Part shown: positions 51,597 to 58,700 of the stretch, piece by piece
Numbering within the stretch: the first letter of the stretch is position 1
Layout of the letters: every line of letters begins with the position of its first letter
Assembly (NCBI RefSeq): GCF_024756275.1
Contig: NZ_JANUGQ010000001.1
Span: 1-64,000 of the forward strand
Source: Streptomyces pyxinae
GTDB lineage: Bacteria; Actinomycetota; Actinomycetes; Streptomycetales; Streptomycetaceae
Direction of reading: 5' to 3'
Length of the DNA stretch: 64,000 nt
Made by a program: the position numbers and the translations under genes
Notes under the pieces: model-generated
The model's database searches: none
What the model was told of the DNA's origin: nothing
The model's input: the letters and a program-made list of their open reading frames with translations, nothing else

Positions 51597-52244
51597 CTAC
51601 CGCGCGGGCGTGTTCTTGCGGAAGACCCAGTAGTCGGCGCCCTCTTCCGCGATGTAGTTGGCGTCCGGCAGCTTGAACCGCAGCGTGGCCAGTTCCCTGA
51701 CCTCGGGCGAGAGGGCGAACTCCTCGAAGCCGGTCTCGGTGGCGTAGCTGCCCCGGGTGGAGACCAGGATCAGGCCGCCGGGCAGGGCGTACTCGATCAG
51801 TGTGAGCAGCGCCGTCGGGCGCACATGGCCGAGCGTGAACACCCCGCTGCTGACGACGATGCCGTACTGCCCGAGCCGCTCGTCACGCTTCGGCTCCGAG
51901 AGGTCCACGCCGCCGAAGACCTTCCGGTAGGCCTGGGTCTTGCGCGCCTCGGCGGCCATGTTCTCCGAGAGGTCGACACCGTCGATCTCGTAGCTGCCCA
52001 GGGTGCTGAGGAAGCTGCCGACGAGGCCCGTACCGCAGCCCGCGTCGAATATCTCCGTGTCCGGCGATCCATAGGCCGAGGCGAGCAGGTGCACGAAGTT
52101 GGCCGCGACCCTCGGTGCCACCCACTTCTGATCCGCCAGGTCCCCGTTGTAGCCCGGCGCCCAGTCCTCGTAGTAGCGCTTCAGCCCGGGGGCGTCCTCG
52201 AAGAAGACATGGGACCGCGCGACCTTGGTGAAGGAGTTGCTCAT
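51597..52244 (-). CDS. Class I SAM-dependent methyltransferase-fold enzyme A
   Basis: 215 aa. After YYEDWAPGYNGDLADQKW (a WBSCR27-like lead-in) comes motif I IFDAGCGTGLVG at 65-76, then the acidic strand end IDGVDLSENM, YGIVVSSGVFTLGHV and PGGLILVSTRG. It binds SAM, but the transferred group and substrate are unknown; a minority of this fold use the aminobutyl part of SAM and release methylthioadenosine. ATG at 52244 with GAGAGG upstream; the earlier in-frame starts add an unlikely extension. It is the last gene of a leftward run with the EamA exporter and methyltransferase B. Confidence 0.88.
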   Translation of the reverse strand: MSNSFTKVARSHVFFEDAPGLKRYYEDWAPGYNGDLADQKWVAPRVAANFVHLLASAYGSPDTEIFDAGCGTGLVGSFLSTLGSYEIDGVDLSENMAAEARKTQAYRKVFGGVDLSEPKRDERLGQYGIVVSSGVFTLGHVRPTALLTLIEYALPGGLILVSTRGSYATETGFEEFALSPEVRELATLRFKLPDANYIAEEGADYWVFRKNTPAR

Positions 52245-52324
52245 GGAATTGCCTCTCTGTCCGGCCGAGCCGACGATCATGACCGTTCCTTTTTGCCGCC
52301 CCGCTGTGTCGCGTCGCCGTCCCG

Positions 52325-53344
52325 CTAGGTCACGACGGGCACACCCGACGCGTCCGAGCTCCGCTCGTCGTCATCCCCGCCGTGCCCGCCGCTCCCGCCG
52401 TTCCCTCCGTTCCTTGTGCGGGAGTTCTTCACGTCGAAGAACATGTAGACCCCGATTCCGGCGAGCACGAACAGGGCACCGGTGACCTCCGACCAGGTCG
52501 GCAGCCGCCTCTCCACCGGCAGACTCAGGATCGCTCCGAAAATCGTCTCCGTGGCGAGCAGCGGCCCCACCAGGGGCACCGGAATGCCCTGCGCCGCCTT
52601 CACCCAGATGTAGGTCCCCCACCAGGAGGCGATGACGCCGAGGAACACGCACCACGCGATGATTTTGAAGAGCGGATACGGTTCGAACGTCTCGGCCGGC
52701 GTGGAGGCGATGGCGAAGGGCAGCAGCACCATCGAGGCCCCGCCCGCCCCCATGGCGACAAGCCCCGCCCAGAGTGTGGGGTCGGGCTTCGTCTCCCAGG
52801 TCCGTTGCGACTGGGCGTTGCGGACCACGAAGTAGGACCAGGTCAGCATGGCCCCGAGCGCCAGCAGAATCGCGAAGAGGGAGTCGTTCGCGCCTTCCAG
52901 GTCGTCTCCCTGGATGAGGTCCGACACGCTGAGGAGCGTCAGGCCGACGATGATCAGGACGACCGGTGCGATCAGCTCGCGCCAGGACATCCGCTTTTCC
53001 GCGAAGTTGCCGGCCACGGCGATGGTGATCGGTGACGATCCCACGACGACCGCGGTGATGAAACCGCTGTCCATGGTCGCCGAGTACGAGACGCAGACGT
53101 AGAAGACGAAGTACCCCACGAAGCCGATGTACAGGCCGAAGAGGATTCTCCGGGTCGGCATCAGCCCGAGCTGCCTCCGGCCCCGCCACAGGACATAGAG
53201 GCCGCACAGGCCGAACAGGGAGTACCGGCCGGTGACCAGGAGCAGTTCACTCGCGGGCCGCACGGCCGCCGGGGCGACGAAGGCGAAGGCCCAGAGCAGG
53301 GCGGCCGTCAGCGCGGCGAGGACGTTCTTCTGCGTACTTCCCAT
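52325..53344 (-). CDS. EamA/DMT-family exporter
   Basis: 339 aa, ten membrane segments in two EamA repeats (LAALTAALLWAFAFVAPAAV..., GFITAVVVGSSPITIAVAG, then the second half with VPLVGPLLATETIFGAIL). The C-terminus is a polar tail (GGNGGSGGHGGDDDERSS). DMT proteins export amino acids, nucleosides, metallophores or metabolites. ATG at 53344, with a weak ribosome site. It lies between two methyltransferase-fold genes on the same strand and is 80 bp upstream of gene A, so it likely exports their product or an intermediate. Confidence 0.88.
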   Translation of the reverse strand: MGSTQKNVLAALTAALLWAFAFVAPAAVRPASELLLVTGRYSLFGLCGLYVLWRGRRQLGLMPTRRILFGLYIGFVGYFVFYVCVSYSATMDSGFITAVVVGSSPITIAVAGNFAEKRMSWRELIAPVVLIIVGLTLLSVSDLIQGDDLEGANDSLFAILLALGAMLTWSYFVVRNAQSQRTWETKPDPTLWAGLVAMGAGGASMVLLPFAIASTPAETFEPYPLFKIIAWCVFLGVIASWWGTYIWVKAAQGIPVPLVGPLLATETIFGAILSLPVERRLPTWSEVTGALFVLAGIGVYMFFDVKNSRTRNGGNGGSGGHGGDDDERSSDASGVPVVT

Positions 53345-53464
53345 GACAGGTTCTGTTCCAGTCCGCGGGTTCGTCCGGCGCCGAGGCGATTCCGCCCCGG
53401 CCGGTCCGGGTGGTAGATCGTGGTGAGGGTTGTCTCCGCCGCGCCTCCGCCGCGTCGGCGCCGT

Positions 53465-53568
53465 CCGACGGGGACGTCCGAAGGGGCCGCCCGACGGAGG
53501 CATCCGACGGGGGCATCCGCTGGGCGCGTCCGACGGAGCCGTCCGGCGGAGGCATCCGGCCGGGGCCG
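53465..53568. repeat. 13-bp tandem repeat, 8 copies
   Basis: Eight head-to-tail units of the type CCGACGGAGGCAT (53465, 53478, 53491, 53504, 53517, 53530, 53543, 53556), each differing at one to five positions. Because 13 is not a multiple of three and no gene is here, it is a noncoding minisatellite. It fills part of the gap between the exporter and methyltransferase B. Confidence 0.85.
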
Positions 53569-53611
53569 GCCCCTTCGGCCCGGGCGCCGGGCGGTGCACG
53601 GCGGGGAGCGG

Positions 53612-54598
53612 TCAGAGGGCGGAGTCGGGGATCTTGACGGAGTCGAGGATCGCGACGGTGTGTCCGACCTTCTCGCCCTTCTCCACCAGAGCCAGGGCGT
53701 CCACCGCCGGTATCTCGTGCGGCGCCAACTCCTCCTCGATGCGCAGGGCCTGCGCGCCGGCCGCCGCGACCGAGATGCCTCCGAAGGCCTCGCGCAGCAC
53801 CTGCACCGGATAGAAGTGGAACGGCCCCAGGCCCTCCCGCTCCCACTGGGCGTATCCGCCGACCACGTCGTGCGGCTCGGACTGGACCTTCCAGGTGTAG
53901 GTCAGAATGCTGCCGTTGTATCCGGCGGCCCTGGAGAGAGTGAGGATCTCGGCCAGCGGGATCCTCGCACCGACCGATGAGAGCACCCGGCCGCCGACCC
54001 GGAGGAGCGGGTGCGCCTGCTGAAGGGCGAGATAGTGCAGGGTGATGAGGTTCTTCTCGGCGAAGCCGGGGATCTCCTCACTGCGCTCCGCGATGAAGGT
54101 GGAGCTCGCCTGGCCGTCATCGAGGTCGACCCTCCCCGCGATGGGGATGTTGGGAAGGTTCTCGTAGACGACGTCGACCTGCGACATCCTTCCGGCCAGC
54201 GGCGCGAGGAGGTCCCCGGCGCCTCCGATCAGCTCGACGTCCTGGCTGAGAAGATTGTTCCGGATGTTCTCCCGCGCGTAGTCGAGTACGTCGTCGTGGA
54301 GGTCCGTGAAGCCCACCGTGCGGGCGCGGAGAATCTCCACGGCCGCCAGGGCGTCCAGGCCGGCACCGGTACCGATGGTGCAGAACGTCGGCGCGAGAAC
54401 GCCCATCCGGGCCAGCGTCTTGAACGCGGGCACGGCGACGCTGGCGACCCAGTCCGCGCGCGGCTCGTCCGCCTTCGGAAGGTACGAATGGTCCGAGAGC
54501 TTGAGCCCGACGGATGATCTGATCCGCTCCGTCTCTCCGAGCCGGAAGAACTCGCGTGGCGACACAACCAGTTCTACGAAGTCGGTGCGCGTACCCAT
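53612..54598 (-). CDS. Class I SAM-dependent methyltransferase-fold enzyme B
   Basis: 328 aa. Motif I is FCTIGTGAGLDALAA at 72-86, followed by ARTVGFTDLHDDVLDYARENI. At 146-152 ENLPNIP takes the place where HemK/PrmC-like N-methyltransferases have NPPY, so a nitrogen or similar target is possible. The N-terminal 60 residues (SPREFFRLGETERIRSSVG) and the C-terminal 100 have no close parallel I can name. ATG at 54598 with AGGAGGG six bases upstream, a strong site. It diverges from the leader-mtnB/D-like genes. Substrate unknown. Confidence 0.85.
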   Translation of the reverse strand: MGTRTDFVELVVSPREFFRLGETERIRSSVGLKLSDHSYLPKADEPRADWVASVAVPAFKTLARMGVLAPTFCTIGTGAGLDALAAVEILRARTVGFTDLHDDVLDYARENIRNNLLSQDVELIGGAGDLLAPLAGRMSQVDVVYENLPNIPIAGRVDLDDGQASSTFIAERSEEIPGFAEKNLITLHYLALQQAHPLLRVGGRVLSSVGARIPLAEILTLSRAAGYNGSILTYTWKVQSEPHDVVGGYAQWEREGLGPFHFYPVQVLREAFGGISVAAAGAQALRIEEELAPHEIPAVDALALVEKGEKVGHTVAILDSVKIPDSAL

Positions 54599-54648
54599 GT
54601 CGGCCCTCCTGCGGTGGAAGTGACTTCACTATCCGCAGTTCCCGCCGG

Positions 54649-54660
54649 CCCTGTACAGGG
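54649..54660. promoter_or_regulatory. Perfect 12-bp palindrome CCCTGTACAGGG
   Basis: It lies 50 bp upstream of methyltransferase B. On the minus strand TGTACA within it is spaced 18 bp from GATAGT, a possible -35/-10 pair, so a factor bound here would overlap the -35. A half-copy CCCTGT follows at 54664, and a further 7-bp hairpin (TGTTGCC...GGCAACA) lies just beyond. Confidence 0.4.
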
Positions 54661-54901
54661 GCGCCCTGTTGCCACTCCAGAGGCAACAGCAACAACGTGC
54701 GGGACCACGCGATGAGAGCTCGCGGTACGGCCACCGGACGGCGATCCCTGCGCGGCGGTGGTACGCGCGTTCCCGCCACGCCCCGTCCCTTCCCGCCCCT
54801 TCCCGCTTCGCGCGCACGGCTCCGCGCAGACGGCTCCGCACACCGGAGAGGTCATCGGTTCGACCGGCCACGAACCGTGCCGGGCACGCCAGTTGGGGTC
54901 G

Positions 54902-54931
54902 TTGACACCTTGAGAAACAGCTCCCTAGCAT
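54902..54931 (+). promoter_or_regulatory. Consensus-like promoter for the mtnB/D-like genes
   Basis: TTGACA (54902-54907), 18-bp spacer, TAGCAT (54926-54931): a perfect -35 and a good -10 for the housekeeping sigma factor. It is followed at once by the operator dyad at 54937. The rest of 54599-54901 holds the divergent promoter of methyltransferase B and no gene. Confidence 0.7.
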
Positions 54932-54936
54932 GTATC

Positions 54937-54953
54937 TATACCGGTTGGTATAC
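54937..54953. promoter_or_regulatory. Operator dyad 1 (likely TetR site)
   Basis: TATACCGGTTGGTATAC; the core TATACC-GGTT-GGTATA is a perfect inverted repeat. It starts five bases after the -10 box, so a bound repressor would cover the transcription start. The copy in front of the tetR gene (58479-58495, opposite strand) matches at 14 of 17 positions. Confidence 0.72.
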
Positions 54954-54990
54954 GCAGGTGAGTCGCCCCCGATCCGAAGGAGACGCACGC

Positions 54991-55068
54991 GTGTCGCTCC
55001 GTGTGTCCGGTCACGCACCCGGCGGAACACTGCCTCTCCCCGCCACGGCAGGCGAGGAGGGCCCGTGA
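54991..55068 (+). CDS. Short leader peptide, translationally coupled to the MtnB-like gene
   Basis: 25 codons: VSLRVSGHAPGGTLPLPATA then GEEGP, starting at a GTG with AAGGAG eight bases upstream, better than most ribosome sites in the window. It ends TGA inside the GTGA that starts the MtnB-like gene. There is no signal or cysteine motif. It may serve as a leader for coupling or attenuation, or the ribosome site may be a relic of an earlier start. Expression is not proven. Confidence 0.5.
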   Translation: MSLRVSGHAPGGTLPLPATAGEEGP

Positions 55069-55706
55069 AGCCCGTACGCATCCGCGAGGACGCCGAACTC
55101 CAGCGCCAACTGCTGTCACGCGTCTGCCGGTCGCCGGCCTGGCGCGGCCGGCCGGGAAGAGCGCCCGGCAGCATCTCGGTCCGCTCGGACGAAGCCGTCA
55201 TCATCACGACGGGTGAGACGGGTGATCCGTACGGGGACCCGGCCGGGCAGGACACCGTGATGGTCGATCCCTCGGACGGCCTGCCACTGCTCGGCGAGGT
55301 CGAGTGGCCTCCCGCCGAGACTCCGGCGCATCTCGCGATCCACCGGCGGCTCCCCGGCTGCGGAGCCGTGGTCCACACCCGCGAGCCGCACTCCGCCGCA
55401 CTCGCCGCCCTCGCCGGCGGCGCCCGTGCGGCGGCCGGCGCGGTCGTGCTGGTGGCCGCCGGTGACCGGTACGGCACCTGCCACCTTCCCGACGACGCCG
55501 TGGCCCGTCTCGGCGCCCCGGCCCCGGGCGGGCCGGCGGCCCTCCTGGTCGAGGGGACAGGTGTCTTCACCTGGGGCCGCGACCTGGACGAGGCGCTCGG
55601 CGAGCTGGAGCGGATCGAGGAGCTCGGCCGTCCGCTCCTGCCGGAGAGCGCCGGCGGTTCCGGGGAGGCCGGCGCGGCCCGGGAGGCCGGGGAGGCCGCC
55701 GGGTGA
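55065..55706 (+). CDS. MtnB-like class II aldolase family protein with altered zinc site
   Basis: 213 aa. The overall pattern is that of methylthioribulose-1-phosphate dehydratase: VIITTGE...DTVMVDPSDG, PPAETPAHLAIHRRLPGCGAVVHT and GVFTWGRDLDEALGELERIEEL. The zinc-binding HTH of the family is HTR here (His104, Arg106) and the third ligand, in GHG of GHGLYxWGRD, is Thr165 (GTG). Two of three histidines are therefore gone, so it probably does not run the normal dehydration. GTG at 55065 with GAGGAGGG upstream; overlaps the MtnD-like gene by GTGA. Behind a TetR operator. The C-terminus is a Gly/Ala/Glu tail. Confidence 0.8.
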   Translation: MKPVRIREDAELQRQLLSRVCRSPAWRGRPGRAPGSISVRSDEAVIITTGETGDPYGDPAGQDTVMVDPSDGLPLLGEVEWPPAETPAHLAIHRRLPGCGAVVHTREPHSAALAALAGGARAAAGAVVLVAAGDRYGTCHLPDDAVARLGAPAPGGPAALLVEGTGVFTWGRDLDEALGELERIEELGRPLLPESAGGSGEAGAAREAGEAAG

Positions 55707-56281
55707 CCCTGCTGCAGATCATGCCGGCGGCCGGACCCGGGACGGTGTACCTGCGGACGGAGGACCTGGGCGCCATCCGCGGCGAACTGCTGAAGATCGG
55801 CGTGCGTTTCGCGCGGTGGCACGCCGCCCGCCGGATCCCGGCGGACGCCGACGACGCCACCATCATGAACGCCTACCGCAGCCATATCGGCCAGGTGAGC
55901 GCCGAGAGCGGCTACCGCGTCGTCGACGTCGCACGCCTCACCCACACCTCGGCCGATCCCGAACCGTCCGGGCCGGGCCGTCCGAACCGGGACAAGTTCC
56001 GCGAGGAGCACATCCACGACGAGGATCTGACGCGCTTCGTCGTGGCGGGGGCCGGCTGCCTCTATCTCCATGCCGCGGGCCTGGTGTACGCGGTGCTCTG
56101 CACGGGCGGTGACCTGCTGTCGGTGCCCAGCCGTACGGCCCACTGGTTCGACGCCGGAGCGCGCCCCCGTTACACGGCCGTCCGCTTCTTCCGCGAGGAC
56201 GGCAGACGTACCACCCGGTTCCTGCCGGACGGCATCGCCGCCCGCTTCCCGACGCTCGACGACCTGCTGGCGCCGCCCTGA
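55703..56281 (+). CDS. MtnD-like acireductone dioxygenase family cupin with altered metal site
   Basis: 192 aa. Clear relation to bacterial acireductone dioxygenase: GVRFARWHAARRIP, NAYRSHI, KFREEHIHDEDLTRFVVAG, GDLLSVPSRTAHWFDAG and YTAVRFF. The family binds Fe or Ni with H-x-H-x3-E and a later His. Here His103, His105 and His147 are kept, but the Glu position is Leu109. That would leave a three-His site, as in thiol dioxygenases such as cysteine dioxygenase. The enzyme normally makes the ketoacid of methionine from acireductone; its reaction here may differ. GTG start overlapping the MtnB-like stop. Confidence 0.82.
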   Translation: MTLLQIMPAAGPGTVYLRTEDLGAIRGELLKIGVRFARWHAARRIPADADDATIMNAYRSHIGQVSAESGYRVVDVARLTHTSADPEPSGPGRPNRDKFREEHIHDEDLTRFVVAGAGCLYLHAAGLVYAVLCTGGDLLSVPSRTAHWFDAGARPRYTAVRFFREDGRRTTRFLPDGIAARFPTLDDLLAPP

Positions 56282-56382
56282 GCGGTGCGGCCAGTACGGC
56301 CGGTCGCGGCGGGACCCGCGCCGCTCACGAGGTCCACGACGGAGACGCTGTATGCGCTGTATGCGCTTTTAGGGGATGCACA

Positions 56383-57822
56383 GTGGTACGGAAACCAGCG
56401 CGGGGCTCGGCGGTCAACCGGCCCTCGCACGGCACGTCGGGCTACCCGCCGGACATCGGCGCCCAGGCGACGTTCGGGAAACTGCTCCGGGCCCACCGCG
56501 AACGGCGCGGGCTCTCGCTCGCCCAGCTCGCCACCCGGGTCCATTTCAACCGGGGCCACATCAGCAAGATCGAGACCGACAAGCGAACACCTTCGGTGGC
56601 CTTCGCGGAGGCGTGTGACCGGGTGCTGAACACCGGGACCACCTTCACCTCCATCGCCACGGCTCTGGAGGCGGCCGCCCGTCACCGGCCCGCCTGGATC
56701 GTGCCGGCCCAACTGCCTCCGGCCAAGCGTCACTTCATGGGCCGCCGGGACTGTCTGGAGCAGCTCACCCGTCGATTACAGGACGACGGGCAGTCCCTCG
56801 CCGTGCCGGTCGCGGTCATCGACGGACCGACCGGCGTGGGAAAGACCGCCCTGGCGGTGCAGTGGGCCCACCAGGCGGTCAGCGACGGCCGCTTCGCCGA
56901 CGGGCAGCTGTTCGTCAGCCTCGGGGGCCCCGAGCCGGGCACCGCGGCCGATCCGTTCGACGTCCTGGAGGACCTGCTCCGGGCGGTGGGCGTACCGGCC
57001 GACCGCGTACCGGCGGATCTGGACCAGCGCTCGGCCACCTTCCGTTCCTACCTGCACGGGCGCGAGATGCTCCTGGTGCTGGACGGTGCCGTGGACGCGC
57101 GGCAGATCCTCCCCCTGCTGCCCGGCTCCGCGGGATGCGCCGTCGTGGTGACCAGCCGCTCGCGGCTGCCCGGCCTGCTGTCCCGGGTGGACGCCGTCAC
57201 CGTTCCCCTGACGGAACTGTGCCGTCCGGAGGCCGCGAAGCTGATCCGGGCCATGATCGGTGACGCGCGCGCGGACGCCGACCCCGCCGCGGTGACCGCA
57301 CTGGCCGAACGCTGCGGACACCTTCCGCTGGCCCTGGTGCTGGCCGCCGAGCACATCGTGAACCGCCGGCACCGCAGCGCCGCCCCGCTCACTGCCGAAC
57401 TCCGGCTCGAAAGCGCCCGGTTGGACCCCGCCGAGGGTGACGTGACACTCCACGACCCGGTCGGCACCGGCGCACCCCACCGGGCTCTCGACGAGCAGAG
57501 CGCCCGCTTGTTCCGGTTGCTCGGCATGACCCCCGGCCCGGTGACCGGCGCCGCCGCCACCGCGGCGGCGACCGCGGGTGTCGGCCAGGACGAAGCGGTA
57601 CGACTGCTGGTCGGCCTCGCGAGCGCGCACCTGGTCGGACACCAGGACGAGCGCCACCACCTCATGCAGGACCTGCTGCGCGCGTACGCGGCGGATCTCG
57701 TGAGACAGCTGGGCGGCGAGGCCCCGGGCGCGACGACCCGGCGGCGGACGGCCGACCCGGCCTTCACGGCGACCCCGCCGGCCCTCTCCACCCTCTCGGC
57801 CCTCTCGGCCCTCGTCGCCTAG
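56383..57822 (+). CDS. XRE-STAND regulator with a bldA (TTA) codon
   Basis: 479 aa. Helix-turn-helix at about 30-95 (FGKLLRAHRERRGLSLAQLATRV...HISKIETDKRTPS), then an NB-ARC-type NTPase: Walker A IDGPTGVGKTALAVQ at 147-160, Walker B MLLVLDGAVD, VVVTSRSRL and GHLPLALVLAAEHI, ending with the winged-helix region HHLMQDLLRAYAADL. This is AfsR-like without a SARP or TPR part. Codon 132 (56776-56778) is TTA. The C-terminal tail ends ALSTLSALSALVA, a 12-bp-repeat-like run. GTG at 56383 after AGGGG; two GCTGTATGC repeats (56347-56364) lie just upstream. Probably a developmentally timed regulator of the cluster. Confidence 0.87.
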   Translation: MVRKPARGSAVNRPSHGTSGYPPDIGAQATFGKLLRAHRERRGLSLAQLATRVHFNRGHISKIETDKRTPSVAFAEACDRVLNTGTTFTSIATALEAAARHRPAWIVPAQLPPAKRHFMGRRDCLEQLTRRLQDDGQSLAVPVAVIDGPTGVGKTALAVQWAHQAVSDGRFADGQLFVSLGGPEPGTAADPFDVLEDLLRAVGVPADRVPADLDQRSATFRSYLHGREMLLVLDGAVDARQILPLLPGSAGCAVVVTSRSRLPGLLSRVDAVTVPLTELCRPEAAKLIRAMIGDARADADPAAVTALAERCGHLPLALVLAAEHIVNRRHRSAAPLTAELRLESARLDPAEGDVTLHDPVGTGAPHRALDEQSARLFRLLGMTPGPVTGAAATAAATAGVGQDEAVRLLVGLASAHLVGHQDERHHLMQDLLRAYAADLVRQLGGEAPGATTRRRTADPAFTATPPALSTLSALSALVA

Positions 57823-57850
57823 CGCCCGCCCGGGGCCCGGGGCCCGCGCG

Positions 57851-58468
57851 TCACTCCGGGAGCGACCTCTCGATGAGGATCGCGGCCACCTGCTCGGCCC
57901 GGAGCACGGCCTGGTCCACCGAACCCATGGAGCCGGCGACACAGGCTCCCTCGTGCAGGATCAGCACCTGCGCGGCGAGTGCGGCGGGCGCCTCGGCGTT
58001 GCCTTCCCTCGCGAGGTCCTCGAGGTAGGCGAGGAACCAGGTCTTCTGGTCGCGGGCGACCTCCCGGCCGGGGTGGTCGTCCGGCAGTTCCACGGACGCG
58101 TTGATGAAGGCGCAGCCCCGCCGGTTCCGCTCGTGCATCCAGTCGCGCAGGGCGCCGAAGGTGGCCAGGATCTTCTGTCCGGCCGGCCCCTTGTGACCGT
58201 TGACGTGCCGCACCAGAGTGGCCCGCCACAGGCCGTCGCGAGCCCGCAGATAGGCGACGATGAGGTCCTCTTTCGAGCCGAAACAGTCGTAGAGGGTCTT
58301 CTTCGTGACGCCCGCCTGCTCCGCGATCGCCTCCACACCGATGGCCCGGATCCCCTGCTCGTAGAAGAGCCGTGAGGCGGCTTCGAGGATCTTCACACCG
58401 GCCGGCGTCAGATGCTGGGTGCCGCGCCGCTTTGTCCTTCTACCGGTGGTTTCGCTGCTGATGCTCAC
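57851..58468 (-). CDS. TetR-family repressor
   Basis: 205 aa. N-terminal TetR helix-turn-helix: ILEAASRLFYEQGIRAIGVEAIAEQAGVTKKTLYDCFGSKEDLIVAYL. The ligand domain includes WMHERNRRGCAFINASVELPD, typical of the TetR_C group near AcrR/YxaF regulators. The GTG at 58468 begins only ten bases from the operator dyad at 58479-58495 and has no clear Shine-Dalgarno, so the mRNA may be leaderless and the repressor autoregulated. The matching site in front of the mtnB/D-like genes indicates these are also targets. Confidence 0.9.
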   Translation of the reverse strand: MSISSETTGRRTKRRGTQHLTPAGVKILEAASRLFYEQGIRAIGVEAIAEQAGVTKKTLYDCFGSKEDLIVAYLRARDGLWRATLVRHVNGHKGPAGQKILATFGALRDWMHERNRRGCAFINASVELPDDHPGREVARDQKTWFLAYLEDLAREGNAEAPAALAAQVLILHEGACVAGSMGSVDQAVLRAEQVAAILIERSLPE

Positions 58469-58478
58469 CCAGCGAACG

Positions 58479-58495
58479 GTACACCCAGCGGTATA
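58479..58495. promoter_or_regulatory. Operator dyad 2 (tetR/HAD intergenic)
   Basis: On the minus strand TATACCGCTGGGTGTAC, 14 of 17 identical to dyad 1. It lies between the divergent tetR and HAD genes, 10 bp from the tetR start. Confidence 0.7.
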
Positions 58496-58700
58496 CCGAG
58501 GACAGCTTCCGAACCGGCCCGGCCCCCGGCTGAGCCGGGCGGCTCCCCCGCGCTGCCACAGGTGCCCCAACCACCTCCGTCGGCCTGTGACATGCCGCCG
58601 AACGGCCCAATGGGCGGCGTGCGCCGCTCCCCGGGTGAGCCTGTGCCGGGTGACGGCCGGCGCACGGCGCGACACCCGGACACGGAGATGGGGAGGGTGG

